This document shows, piece by piece, positions 1 through 9,125 of a DNA stretch of 25,797 nucleotides (position 1 is the first letter of the stretch; every line of letters starts with the position of its first letter). The position numbers and the translations under genes were made by a program. The stretch comes from Stentor coeruleus (Eukaryota > Ciliophora > Heterotrichea > Heterotrichida > Stentoridae): contig MPUH01001025.1 in the NCBI GenBank assembly GCA_001970955.1, positions 1 through 25,797 on the forward strand, written 5' to 3'. Below the pieces are notes generated by a model that saw only the letters and a program-made list of their open reading frames with translations, searched no databases and had not been told where the DNA came from.

Positions 1-288
1 TTAGATAATAAATAAAGTTTATAGTCCGATTTATTGGGTTAAAAGTTTGATTTTGATGTGTGATTGTTTGATTTAGATTTAGATTATATTTGATGTTGCT
101 AAGAGTTAGTTTGTTAGCTTTGATTATGATTATTTGTCAATCTCTTAATCACATTTGATGGCAATAAACTCAATGAATAATTAGCCTTTCTTTTTTCTTA
201 AGTATTATATAAAGTTTGATACCGTTGCATCTTCAACAGGTAGTGAATAACTACAAGCAAAAAATGATGATTTTTTTTTATCCCATCT

Positions 289-315
289 GAATTTGGGAAA
301 ATTAAACCCAAATTC
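289..315. repeat. 9-bp perfect inverted repeat
   Basis: GAATTTGGG at 289-297 is followed after 9 nt by its exact reverse complement CCCAAATTC at 307-315. The stop codon of the decayed minus-strand frame (302-304) lies in the loop. It could fold as a hairpin in RNA from either strand. No function is known. Confidence 0.5.
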
Positions 316-618
316 CAAAAATCTGGCAAATATTTTTACTAACATTTTCTCTAGTTCTAGCTACAACTTTTAAGCATTTTATATTATAATTCTTACAATC
401 ATTAATGAGTTTATTAACAACTAAACCTTCTACTTTAACTTCAACTTCAGATTTATTACCTTCTAACATAAAATATTTACGACTAACTGTTTTCTTTAAT
501 AATTTTTATCTTTTCTAAAACATCATGACAATTATCCTAAAAACATTTTTCTATAAACCTAAAAATCATACAAAAAAGTCCTCATAAACAAGTATAATTA
601 GCCCTTCTTCACTTTTTT
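302..618 (-). pseudogene. decayed coding remnant, family not recognised
   Basis: Read on the minus strand, three adjacent stretches in different frames look protein-like. About 618-565 encodes KSEEGLIILVYEDFFV and then reaches TGA. 536-486 encodes DNCHDVLEKIKIIKENS and then TAG. 469-302 is an ATG-initiated 55-codon frame that contains KCLKVVARTREN and ends KNICQIFGIWV before TAA. No 15-16-nt GT...AG intron fits the junctions, so I read it as one gene broken by frameshifts. The first stretch vaguely resembles the start of a response-regulator receiver domain, but this is weak. It lies 55 bp downstream of, and on the same strand as, the 674-1114 gene. It could also be chance openness in AT-rich DNA. 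Confidence 0.3.
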
Positions 619-673
619 AAACATTTTCTCTATACAAACTTTAATAAAAACCTATAAACTTAATATAAAATTG

Positions 674-1114
674 CTAATTTCCTTTAAGTAACCAATCAAA
701 GTACACATAAGTGCACCCTTTACATATACCTAAAAGGTTTAAGTTGAAAAACATCATCATTGGAGCAATTCCCTATATAAATTTTACTAAGTGTATAAGA
801 AAAAAACTTTTACATCTTGGAAAAACATATCTAAAAGTTTTAATGCTCCTTGGGTATGTATATAAAACTGAAAGCCCGACAACCCATAATGATATTACAC
901 TAGGTAATAAGTCAATTGCATATTCTTTTATCCCACGACTAGACCTTTTTGGCATAAAAAGTATTTGTGATTCTTCTATTTGCCCTAAATAAAGCCTTCT
1001 ATTTAAAGTTGCTATATAGTTTTTACTTTCAAGATGCTTACCGTAAGTATCATTTTCTAATATGTAGCTATTTGGACGAGGTCTTTTTATATGATCTTCT
1101 AAGAACTCATCCAT
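674..1114 (-). CDS. small two-helix membrane protein, one 15-nt intron
   Basis: I do not recognise the family. The ATG is at 1114. The frame runs to an in-frame TAG inside a 15-nt intron (773-787, GTAAAATTTATATAG). Removing the intron extends the protein to about 141 aa, ending at TAG 674-676. The N-terminal ~65 residues are polar and basic, containing HIKRPRPNSY and FMPKRSSRGIKEY. They are followed by two hydrophobic segments at roughly residues 69-88 (LLPSVISLWVVGLSVLYTYP) and 103-125, and the second spans the splice junction. The tail has a CKGC motif. The second helix is completed only after splicing, which supports the intron. The layout would suit a small organelle or ER membrane protein, but no function can be assigned. 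Confidence 0.6.
773..787 (-). other. 15-nt intron
   Basis: The minus strand reads GTAAAATTTATATAG: canonical GT and AG ends, exactly 15 nt, phase 0 after a leucine codon. Retention would give an immediate TAG. Removal continues the frame for 32 more codons through a hydrophobic segment. It matches the other introns in this window. Confidence 0.7.
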
Positions 1115-1727
1115 TTTATGAACTTATTTTGGGCTAATGAGAAATTTTGTTTAGAGGAAAATTAGAAAATATGACATGGTTTGGTTAAAATGAAGTTTAT
1201 AGAAATATTGGATTTTTTTTTGAGGATTGTGGGTTTTTGATAAGTTTTCTTGGAATGAGATGAGGAAAAATTGTTGTGGGAGATTTTGATTATGTATTTA
1301 AAAGTTTTTTTTCTTAGGAGGAGAGTTTGTGGAAAATTCTTACTGTACATACATGATTTTNGAGGATTGTGGGTTTTTGATAAGTTTTCTTGGAATGAGA
1401 TGAGGAAAAATTGTTGTGGGAGATTTTGATTATGTGTTTAAAAGTTTTTTTTCTTAGGAGGAGAGTTTGTGGAAAATTCTTACTGTACATACATGATTTT
1501 TTCTTAAACTCATCAGTATTTACTAGATAATATGAAAATTGTGGTTTAAGATGAGCGAGGAAGGGTGATTTTTATTTGGGTTTTGATAGTTGATAAGATT
1601 TAAGGATGGTTGTGTTAGTAGAGAGGAGGATTTTTATGATGAAAATTAATGCTTGGGTTTTAGGAAGAGAAATATTGGATTATGAATTTTTTAGGTTTTA
1701 GTAGTTTATGATGTAGATTAAATGAAA
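1115..1727. other. spacer, strongly G-rich on plus strand
   Basis: No supportable gene. The plus strand is almost without C: 1561-1680 has about 36 G and 1 C by hand count. It contains a duplicated contig overlap (separate entry). The 62-codon minus-strand frame in the first copy is low-complexity and lies within the duplicated noise, so I do not call it. Confidence 0.6.
1222..1500. repeat. 139-bp direct duplication flanking a single N
   Basis: Bases 1222-1360 are repeated at 1362-1500 with N at 1361 between them. The copies differ at one base seen by eye (A at 1296, G at 1436). It looks like two contig ends placed next to each other without merging their overlap. The mismatch may be allelic or a sequencing error. 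Confidence 0.9.
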
Positions 1728-3605
1728 TTAAGGAAACTTATACTTTTTATTATGTGGAGTTCTCGTCCTTAACGAAGGAGAGACCACATAAGGCAGTGAG
1801 TCTTTAGACTGTTGCCCTGTCATTTCTATCTGCGAGTCATCTGATGTTGCAACTTTCAAGCTTTTAACAGCTTCAGAAATAATATACTCAAAATCCTCTT
1901 GTCTCCAAGGTATGTTTTTCGACACTGATTCCCAACACAACTTAAGCATTTTACCTTTCATCTCAACAAGTTCAGATCTTTGAAATTTCCTTGACCTATA
2001 CAACAAAGGAGGAGTTTTTATAACAGGAGGACGTATTGGCATAAGTACATGACCACTATTAAAAGAAGTCCCACCTTTTTTCTGTGTATTTTCTGGTGGT
2101 CTAGGTCGAAGTATCGCACTTTCATTAGCATCTTGTCTAATCTCTTCCTCTTGTGCAGTCAAAGCTAAATCAATTTGAGCATTTTCTACTAAACATACCA
2201 ACATTTGACTTGTACTTCCAATAACATTTAATATTTCTTTAAAATTTGATTTAAAATTCTCATCATCTTCTTTTAATGTTGCAAACATAAGTTCTAAGTT
2301 TTGAATATCTTTTACTTCTTTGGATTTAAGGTCTTCAACTTCTCTAAGAACTTGTTGGGTGTAAAGCATACATACATTTTCAGATGAGGTTATGTTTTTT
2401 TTTAGAGTTTCAAATTTTTCGTTGATTTCGAATTTTGTTTTATTTAGGAGAGGATCGAGTTTGATTTCAACGAATTTTTCGAACTGTTGGAGAATATCTT
2501 CTTTGGTTGTGTAGTTTTCGTGGTATTTTTCTTGGGGGATTACAGCTTTGCTTGGTGTCTTTTCTTTGTTTTCATTCGGCCTATTAACCGTAACTGGTAT
2601 TTGTTCTTTAACTTTCTCAATAAGTATTTCTGTTTTTCTCTGTTCCACATGTTTAACATTTTCCAACACTTTACCAATAGCATCTTCTCTATTAAGACTA
2701 GTCCCAGCTTCTAAAGCAGCCTGATGTAACTGTTTCAATAAAACATTTTCATATTCAGCAAACCTTCTCTTAGCAAATGGGTCTAAACAATTATGCAACG
2801 CATCAGAAACATATGTGGCAATCTGTAAAGGTATAAACTTATCAGTATAAGAATCCCTCATAGCAAAATAACTATTAAAACTTTGACATAATTCATTAAG
2901 TTCTTGTAATTTAGTATCATATTTCGTTTTATCTGTATCATAAGTTTCAAATTCCAGTTTATTTGTTTTGATTGTATTAATCGATATGTAAATATCATTC
3001 AAATTCTTCTTAAGGGCTTCAAATTGGCGGTCATATTTCAGCATAGCTAAATTGATATCTTCTAATTTCACAAGGGTACTGTTCATTTTTTCTTCTAATT
3101 TAAGCCCTTTGTCTAAATAATTTGAGTTCATTTCCTTGAAATGCGTGTTTATTTGCTCAATTTCTTTTAGTATTAAATTTTGATGATCTTCTACTAGGTC
3201 TTTAACTTTTTGTATGTCTTTTGTCAGTTCATCTTGTAAGCCTTCAACTCTTTTAATCATGTCGGTGTTTCCTGTTAGTTGGAAATTTACGGTTTTTAAT
3301 TTCTCTTTAAAACTTACAACTTCTTGGTCAAAACGGACCATATCTCTTTTTCTTGATCCTTCAACATCAGAAATTTTCTTTTTGAGTTCGTTGAGGATTG
3401 AATTTCCTGAAGATTCTCCAAACATACACCCTTCAACCATTGTCAGGCGCTTTTCTAAAGCTTCGACATTTGATGCAAGACCTGAGTGACTTTCACGATC
3501 CTCTCTAGCTTTTTTATTGAAAATTTCTAGTTGCTGGTATATGATCTCCCTTAGTCGGGTTTCTAAGTCAAACCATTCTAGTTCCCTAACTGAATTTTCA
3601 TTCAT
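1728..3605 (-). CDS. 625-aa coiled-coil protein, unknown family
   Basis: One uninterrupted frame from ATG at 3605 to TAA at 1728-1730. Residues ~1-210 and ~310-450 are rich in E, K, L and Q with heptad-like spacing, e.g. VEALEKRLTMVEG near the N-terminus and LKSKEVKDIQNLELMFATLK around residue 420, as expected for long coiled coils. A more globular stretch around 255-300 contains RFAEYENVLLKQLHQAALEAG. The last ~130 residues are proline- and arginine-rich and less ordered, with PRPPENTQKK, PIRPPVIKTPPLLYRSRKF and a terminal RTRTPHNKKYKFP. No catalytic motif is visible. A cytoskeletal, basal-body or cortical scaffold would be typical for such a ciliate protein, but that is inference. Its start is 28 bp from the start of the divergent gene at 3634. 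Confidence 0.85.
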   Translation of the reverse strand: MNENSVRELEWFDLETRLREIIYQQLEIFNKKAREDRESHSGLASNVEALEKRLTMVEGCMFGESSGNSILNELKKKISDVEGSRKRDMVRFDQEVVSFKEKLKTVNFQLTGNTDMIKRVEGLQDELTKDIQKVKDLVEDHQNLILKEIEQINTHFKEMNSNYLDKGLKLEEKMNSTLVKLEDINLAMLKYDRQFEALKKNLNDIYISINTIKTNKLEFETYDTDKTKYDTKLQELNELCQSFNSYFAMRDSYTDKFIPLQIATYVSDALHNCLDPFAKRRFAEYENVLLKQLHQAALEAGTSLNREDAIGKVLENVKHVEQRKTEILIEKVKEQIPVTVNRPNENKEKTPSKAVIPQEKYHENYTTKEDILQQFEKFVEIKLDPLLNKTKFEINEKFETLKKNITSSENVCMLYTQQVLREVEDLKSKEVKDIQNLELMFATLKEDDENFKSNFKEILNVIGSTSQMLVCLVENAQIDLALTAQEEEIRQDANESAILRPRPPENTQKKGGTSFNSGHVLMPIRPPVIKTPPLLYRSRKFQRSELVEMKGKMLKLCWESVSKNIPWRQEDFEYIISEAVKSLKVATSDDSQIEMTGQQSKDSLPYVVSPSLRTRTPHNKKYKFP

Positions 3606-3633
3606 TTCTTATTAGGAAATCCTATAATTTAAT
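3606..3633. promoter_or_regulatory. 28-bp divergent start-to-start spacer
   Basis: The start codons of the 625-aa coiled-coil gene (minus) and the four-helix membrane gene (plus) are separated by only 28 bp. Both promoters and 5' leaders must therefore fit in or overlap this AT-rich spacer or extend into the neighbouring coding sequence. No specific motif can be identified. Confidence 0.55.
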
Positions 3634-4170
3634 ATGAATGACCAACCTAAAGGTAACACTTGTTTATATCTTATGTTCCAAGTATGTAATATCGGAACCT
3701 TCGTTATCGGAGCAGGGACAATGTCAGCAGGTATTTACATAAGTGTTGAAGAAAAAGAAATCGATTGGTACAACATTAGTTTTATCTGTCTTGGTTTTAT
3801 AACATTCCTACTAGGATTGCTAGGCTGTAAGTCAAGATCATCTACAATAGGTTTATCAGCTTATATAATTGGAATCTTACTTTGTACAATTGCTCAGACT
3901 GGGTTTACAATAGGAATTATCTTTTACTCTGATTTTTCTAATACAATTGGATCAGTTTCTGCAATTATTTTAAGATCTACACTTGGTGGTGCATGTGGAC
4001 TTCTTTTAATATGTTTTCTTTTATCATGGCGGTATAGAAATTCCCTTAAAATTGCAAGCGTTTATCATGAAGGATATGAAGAACTAAGAAAGCCTCCTAC
4101 CCGAACTGAAACAGGTACTGAAAGGAAGTCAAAATATGAAGAAATTAGAGCTAGGAGGAATAACAATTAA
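3634..4170 (+). CDS. 178-aa four-helix membrane protein
   Basis: Four hydrophobic segments lie at roughly residues 10-34, 46-66, 73-98 and 104-130, followed by a charged cytoplasmic-type tail of ~48 residues (RKPPTRTETGTERKSKYEEI). A GLLGCKSRSS motif sits after helix 2, and the helices are rich in G, S and small residues. The topology and the glycine-cysteine turn recall tetraspanin-like or MS4A-like four-helix proteins, but there is no large extracellular loop with a CCG motif, so it is not a classical tetraspanin. The start MNDQPKG is the first ATG after the 28-bp divergent spacer. Function unknown. Confidence 0.8.
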   Translation: MNDQPKGNTCLYLMFQVCNIGTFVIGAGTMSAGIYISVEEKEIDWYNISFICLGFITFLLGLLGCKSRSSTIGLSAYIIGILLCTIAQTGFTIGIIFYSDFSNTIGSVSAIILRSTLGGACGLLLICFLLSWRYRNSLKIASVYHEGYEELRKPPTRTETGTERKSKYEEIRARRNNN

Positions 4171-4414
4171 TATTAACTTTAGTTTATATATTCTAACAAA
4201 ACCATATCAAAAAAAATATTTTTCTATATTAATTTCATATCCCAATCTATAAATCATAAATAAATTCACACAAAAAAATCACTTTTATTTACGACTATTA
4301 TCCTATCCTAAATAACTATTCCTATCCAGTTTTCTCAATAATACTTTCAATTAGTACAGCAACTAACAAAATACTATTCACAAATGATATACCAATATCC
4401 ACCCACTAAATATA

Positions 4415-5794
4415 TCATACCTTATTATAAAATGGTGCATCATACTTTGAAGGAATAGGAATCATTTCTCTAGCATATAAATGAAATAATGGCATACATA
4501 TTGGGACTAAAAGAAAACCAACCATGCCAACCCAGCTAATAATTTCTTCAAGATTATACATAAAAAAGCTAATAAAAAAAGGTATTGTGACAGCCATGAT
4601 TCTGTATTTACGTTGCTTAGTATAATCAATAAAATCTTCATTTGAAGCACCATCGACTAGAGTTAAAAGATTGTCGGAGACTGTAATCGCCATGATTGTA
4701 AAAGCGGAAAAAACATCGAGTGCTGGGAATAAGACGATTATATATGAGATTATATATGTCCACCAAGGTCTATCGCTTTGGGAATACCCAGCAGAATAAT
4801 CACTATATTCAATTGAACACTGAGGCTTGACGTCATGAATTGCGATTGGCACTAACATTGCTAGGATTAGATAAACAACTAATGATGTCACTCCTACGAG
4901 GAAAACAATTTTTCTTAGATTAGTTTCTTTATCTTTAATAAATTCAACAATACTAGGGAATTGCAATTGATAAATAAACGCAAACATGATGTTTGGTAGC
5001 GAGTTTAAGATTTTTCTAAAATTTATTAATGGAGGCATTTTAACAGGTGTATGATCGTTGTTTTTTATGTTTGATTCCCCAGCAATTAATGCTATACTTG
5101 TCCCGACCATAAGGAAAATAATCACAAATCTCATCATAGTTAGCACAGTTTGCATCCATTTTTGTTCTCTAAGTCCTTTCAAAGTTAAATATATCATAAA
5201 CACAAAAAAAATAGCCAAAAAGAACCAATAATTAATCCTACAATTGCCAAAAAATGCAGTGTCATCATAAATATTGCAAGTCCCAGAAAATCCCAAAGGA
5301 ATTGTAGCAGCAAAAGAGGAGGAGAAAATCGACACATAACTTACTTGAGAGCCTGTAAGGAAAAAGTACAAGCAAACCATGTAAAAAACTCCAAATTTTT
5401 GACCAAAAATAATCCCAGCAATTGTACTAACATCAAATCGCCGATCTGAAATAATAGGTTGGATTTCTTCTGGGATTTCTGTTTTATTATAAGTCCCTTT
5501 AAGAATTTCCTTTATAGTTGGCCTTTTAATAAAAACCCCTACCTCTTCAAGTTGTTTTATACACTCCACTCTACTAAAAACCTCTACAAGTAAACGACCT
5601 ATATAATAAGTTTGAAGGGATAGTAATATCATGAATATTAAAGCAAGTAGCCAACCACTTTGGTTAAATGAATGTGGTAAAGTTAAAAATCCTGAACCTA
5701 TCACAACGTTGATTGAGAAAAAATAACCTATCCATAAACCAAACCTGGCTAAATTGCTGGGCTGTTGAAGATATAGGAAGGACATCGTCGACAT
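4415..5794 (-). CDS. AAAP-family transporter, TMEM104-like
   Basis: 459-aa polytopic membrane protein with about 11 hydrophobic helices. Helix 1 carries the family-typical glycine motif in NVVIGSGFLTLPHSF (APC-superfold amino acid/auxin permease family). A long hydrophilic loop at ~75-120 follows helix 2. Segments LREQKWMQTVLTMMRF, LPNIMFAFIYQLQFPSIV and VLFPALDVFSAFTIMAITV align by eye with the same regions of animal TMEM104, a poorly characterised lysosome-associated member. Predicted role: transport of amino acids or related solutes across an endomembrane. The substrate cannot be told. It ends at TGA (4415-4417), the only TGA stop among the genes here. If UGA were sense, 14 more codons would follow to the next TAG. 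Two possible starts (residue 1 or 4) cannot be distinguished. Confidence 0.85.
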   Translation of the reverse strand: MSTMSFLYLQQPSNLARFGLWIGYFFSINVVIGSGFLTLPHSFNQSGWLLALIFMILLSLQTYYIGRLLVEVFSRVECIKQLEEVGVFIKRPTIKEILKGTYNKTEIPEEIQPIISDRRFDVSTIAGIIFGQKFGVFYMVCLYFFLTGSQVSYVSIFSSSFAATIPLGFSGTCNIYDDTAFFGNCRINYWFFLAIFFVFMIYLTLKGLREQKWMQTVLTMMRFVIIFLMVGTSIALIAGESNIKNNDHTPVKMPPLINFRKILNSLPNIMFAFIYQLQFPSIVEFIKDKETNLRKIVFLVGVTSLVVYLILAMLVPIAIHDVKPQCSIEYSDYSAGYSQSDRPWWTYIISYIIVLFPALDVFSAFTIMAITVSDNLLTLVDGASNEDFIDYTKQRKYRIMAVTIPFFISFFMYNLEEIISWVGMVGFLLVPICMPLFHLYAREMIPIPSKYDAPFYNKV

Positions 5795-6451
5795 TTTTAA
5801 TTATGCACCTGTAGAAATAAAGATTTAGTATAAAATTTCATGTAAGTTAGTTAGTTTTTATGAAAGTGGATTGAAAAGTTGATTTTGGGGTTTTGTTGTG
5901 ATAGGAAAGAGTTTTTTTGGTATTTTGGGGATGGGAATTAAAGCTACAGGTTTAAACTTAAGGGTTTGTGCTGTATTTTCAAAAGGCATAGCGAAGTAAG
6001 TTATAAAATTCTTGAGCTAGAAGTCTTAAGTCCTAGTAATTTTTCAATACTAAATGAAAAATTATACCTTATTTGCATACAAAGGTATATTTGCATATAA
6101 AAATTAAGATTTCACAGATAGAATATATTAAAAGATAAGATTATTTAGTATTAACATATAATAAATTTAAGATAAATTTAAATGACCTATTATTTTCTTG
6201 CTAACTTTTCAAGTGAAAGTAAAATTATAGGAAATTTTCATGCTCTGATTCTTTTTAAGATTTGAAACAAGGGAAATTTATCTTTATCTCAAGCATATTA
6301 ATGCATATCATATATTACAAGTAGAATTTCTGTTTGTTTTTTTGTATAACTTTTATATACAAATATATATAACTTCATGCAGATTTTCTTTTATATTTAC
6401 TAAAAAATCTATAATAATAGTGTTATTGAAAATATCAGTTTGTTATCAAGA
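5795..6451. other. intergenic spacer
   Basis: G- and T-rich on the plus strand at about 5840-5970, then mixed AT-rich sequence. No reading frame or RNA gene that I can support. Confidence 0.5.
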
Positions 6452-7987
6452 TTAACTAAAATTAAACAACACAGGTGTTTTTAAAGAGACTTCAAGAGTT
6501 TCATCTAATTCAATAATATCTAAGAATTCATGATAGCTTTGAAAGTAATGAGTACTGGTTCGCATATTTTGTATTTGACTAAGGACTTGAACGCATTCAT
6601 CTTGAAAGAACTTACATCGAATATCATCCCATTCGTCAGCAGAAAGATTTTCCTTTAAAAATTTACAATATCTTTTAAGTATATCAAATATATACCTCAA
6701 ATATGGATCATGTTGTATATTCTTAACAATCTTTAATAACTCATATAACACCCCACTATGGACTATTTTAACAATTAATGGTTTGCTTTTACTTTTCAAT
6801 ATATTCATCAAACACCAAATCCCTTCAAAAATCACAGCTTTATTAGGATGATTAAGTATTTTCTCAAATTGCAATTTTTTATTAGAAAGTACTGAAGCAA
6901 TCTGATCCTCTGTGCCTTCGAAAATCCTACTTAAACATGAACAAGCTTCTTTTTCCAATTTATCATTATCTCTTTTCTCTAAAATCCCAATAATCTTATC
7001 AATAATTCCCATATTAATCAAATTCTGAGCGTATCCTTCTTCAGCTCTGATAAGATCTTGCATAAGTTGATAAACCGTAATTTGTATTTGTTTTTTAATA
7101 TGATCCGCATGTTTCAACAATTTTATAGCAAAAGTCGATAAATCTGATTTAAACCCATCACAACTAATAAGTTTATGTAAAGCATCCAAAGCTTGTAAAA
7201 GCGTATCATCATTTTTACTATAAATCAATTTTGACACAAACTTAAAAGCCTCATCTCTCAAATCATTACTAAGTTGTTTATAAGGCAAAATCTTTAGTAA
7301 ATACGCAAGCCATCTAATATTTTGTTCAGTAAAATGTTCATCTTTATAAACATTGTTAAATTTTCTAAGTAAAATCGAGCATTCTTTATTAGTCGGAGGA
7401 TGATCAACTAAAAAATTATATACAACCCCAAGTGTTTCAGTGAAAATTTCTTGATTAGAGCTTTCAAGGAAGTTAATTAATATAGGAAACAAATTCAATG
7501 ATCCTAATCCAGGAAGAAATCTTATATCTAACTGTGTAAGATTATTAAAAACCTTAAGTGTTGCTAGTTGTAATTGTTCGCTTGGGGATTGGAGATTGTT
7601 TTTAAATCCGAAAAGTGTATTTTCATTAAACAATGCACTATGAGAATAACAACGATAGTTTTCTATAAGGTATTTATCTATAGCTAAAGTGGCGGGAACT
7701 GCTAAAGGGATTGATGTGTTAAGGGCAATATCAATTAGAATACATACTTTATTAGCTGGGGATATGTTTGTAATCAAATATTCATTATGTTTTGATAATT
7801 CTTCACCAATCCAGTCGTTTTGGAAAACTATTAGTGATTGATGCTTTTGATTTAGTCCTCGGCTTTTGTTGATATGCTCAATACGCTTGTTTTTTCGAAG
7901 ATTTACTGCTCGGATTTCTTGTAGTGCTAGGACTTCATCTTGCTTTAGTTGTCGGAAAAAGTTCAAGTTTCTAGAGGTTGTTTTCAT
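6452..7987 (-). CDS. divergent importin-alpha, ARM-repeat nuclear import adaptor
   Basis: 511 aa. Residues ~22-45 contain a basic importin-beta-binding-like stretch (EIRAVNLRKNKRIEHINKS). The rest is all-helical with armadillo-type repeats. EEGYAQNLINMGIIDKIIGIL (317-337) and LEKEACSCLSRIFEGTEDQI (344-363) match importin-alpha ARM signatures. Classical importin-alpha reads cargo signals with a W...N pair in helix 3 of each repeat. Here both residues are lost in the 347-354 repeat (CSCLSR) but kept in the next (W391, N395 in GIWCLMNIL). It is close to the usual length (~520 aa) but has lost its consensus widely, so it may be a specialised paralogue. It ends with TAA. Confidence 0.8.
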   Translation of the reverse strand: MKTTSRNLNFFRQLKQDEVLALQEIRAVNLRKNKRIEHINKSRGLNQKHQSLIVFQNDWIGEELSKHNEYLITNISPANKVCILIDIALNTSIPLAVPATLAIDKYLIENYRCYSHSALFNENTLFGFKNNLQSPSEQLQLATLKVFNNLTQLDIRFLPGLGSLNLFPILINFLESSNQEIFTETLGVVYNFLVDHPPTNKECSILLRKFNNVYKDEHFTEQNIRWLAYLLKILPYKQLSNDLRDEAFKFVSKLIYSKNDDTLLQALDALHKLISCDGFKSDLSTFAIKLLKHADHIKKQIQITVYQLMQDLIRAEEGYAQNLINMGIIDKIIGILEKRDNDKLEKEACSCLSRIFEGTEDQIASVLSNKKLQFEKILNHPNKAVIFEGIWCLMNILKSKSKPLIVKIVHSGVLYELLKIVKNIQHDPYLRYIFDILKRYCKFLKENLSADEWDDIRCKFFQDECVQVLSQIQNMRTSTHYFQSYHEFLDIIELDETLEVSLKTPVLFNFS

Positions 7988-8426
7988 ATTAGATTATAGT
8001 TTTTATTTGAAATGGAATATCTTAGTTTAATAAAACTTGGTTTTTCTATAGGTTTGGATGATTTTTATAAGATTTTGACTTTAGAGATTATGTTTAGAAG
8101 TCCTTTTGTTATATTTTTTGTATGATGCATGTTTTATTTGTTTTTTTTTATTATGAGGATGGATGATAGGAATTTATCATGAAGGTTTGGTTTTTTGTAA
8201 TAAAAAGATGTAAAGTTGTTGATAATATTAAGGTTTATGTTGATAGAATATAAATTATTAGGAAATTTAGATTTGGTTTCAAGGATAATTTTCATATTTT
8301 GCTGAGGGTATCATTAGTTATTGAAGATTATGAATTTCTACCTAGTTTAACCTAAAAATATTTATGGAATCCTAGTATCTTAAAAAAAAAACATATACAA
8401 TTAACTGGTTTATAAAATAGTCAAAA
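7988..8426. other. divergent intergenic spacer
   Basis: It separates the start codons of importin-alpha (minus) and the EF-hand gene (plus). The plus strand is G/T-rich to about 8290 and becomes A/C-richer just before the EF-hand ATG. No gene seen. Confidence 0.5.
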
Positions 8427-9125
8427 ATGGGAACATCAAACTCACGGAAATTCGAGCCACCCAGGCTTAAAAATGCAGAGATCAACGAGTTTTCCCGACA
8501 ATCACTCTTTTCTCCTCAACTAATCGAAAGACTCTATGGCCACTATTACCGCATTGCAAGTTCTCAAAATGACGATGGAGTAATCGATTTGAATGAATTC
8601 TGCCTAATCATCCACAAAAACCCTAACCGTTCATTTATCCTAGAAGGAATTTTCAATCTTTTCGATGCCAACCGTGATGGAGTCATCAACTTTCGTGAGT
8701 TCCTTCAAGGATTGAGTATTTTTAACAAAATAGACTCATTAGGAAACAATATAGAACACTCGCCTATGATCACAGCAGCTAAAACAAAAGAGCAAATTGA
8801 TTTTTCTATAAGACTTTTAGACTTAAGCAGAAGACGTAAAATTTATATTTCTGACATACAAAGGCATCTTGTATCTGCAGTAAAAGAAAATCCAAGTCTT
8901 AGGCTTAATGATAAGGCAATTGAAGCTATAGTTGAAAGAACTTTTGATGATGAAGATTATGAAAAAGATGAGAATGGGAAGTATTTAACTTGTGAATCTT
9001 ATACGAAGATGGTACTTAGGAAACCTATTATTTTTAAATGGCTTGCTGCTGATATGGAACGCATGATGCAGGATTCAAGTAAAAAACCCCCGAAACGAAG
9101 CAAGTCCCGATGTTTATCAGTTTAA
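8427..9125 (+). CDS. N-myristoylated EF-hand protein, calcineurin B/CHP/CIB-like
   Basis: 232 aa. The N-terminus MGTSNSRK fits an N-myristoylation signal (G2, S6). EF-hand 2 has a canonical 12-residue loop at 80-91 (DANRDGVINFRE) with acidic or oxygen ligands at positions 1, 3, 5, 9 and 12. EF-hand 1 at 46-57 (SQNDDGVIDLNE) has Ser at position 1 but keeps G6, D9 and E12. The C-terminal half (~120-190) has degenerate loops such as DLSRRRKIYISD and an acidic insertion (DDEDYEKDENGK), so probably only one or two sites bind calcium. The spacing and lipid anchor resemble calcineurin B, CHP and CIB regulators. The tail is basic (KKPPKRSKSR). Likely role: membrane-associated calcium sensor binding a target enzyme or channel. 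Confidence 0.85.
   Translation: MGTSNSRKFEPPRLKNAEINEFSRQSLFSPQLIERLYGHYYRIASSQNDDGVIDLNEFCLIIHKNPNRSFILEGIFNLFDANRDGVINFREFLQGLSIFNKIDSLGNNIEHSPMITAAKTKEQIDFSIRLLDLSRRRKIYISDIQRHLVSAVKENPSLRLNDKAIEAIVERTFDDEDYEKDENGKYLTCESYTKMVLRKPIIFKWLAADMERMMQDSSKKPPKRSKSRCLSV

Noticed and set aside
262..290. Box C/D-like pair ATGATGA ... CTGA
   Set aside because: Only about 20 nt apart with a T-run between; too short for a C/D snoRNA and without terminal stem or guide.
711..992. 93-codon plus-strand frame
   Set aside because: It lies antisense over the spliced 674-1114 membrane-protein gene, which has a better start, a consistent intron and membrane segments.
1162..1350. 62-codon minus-strand frame
   Set aside because: Low-complexity K/S/F/I composition in C-free DNA, overlapping a duplicated contig end; no motif.
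1222..1500. Biological tandem duplication
   Set aside because: The single N between copies and the same arrangement at three other sites point to unmerged contig overlap.
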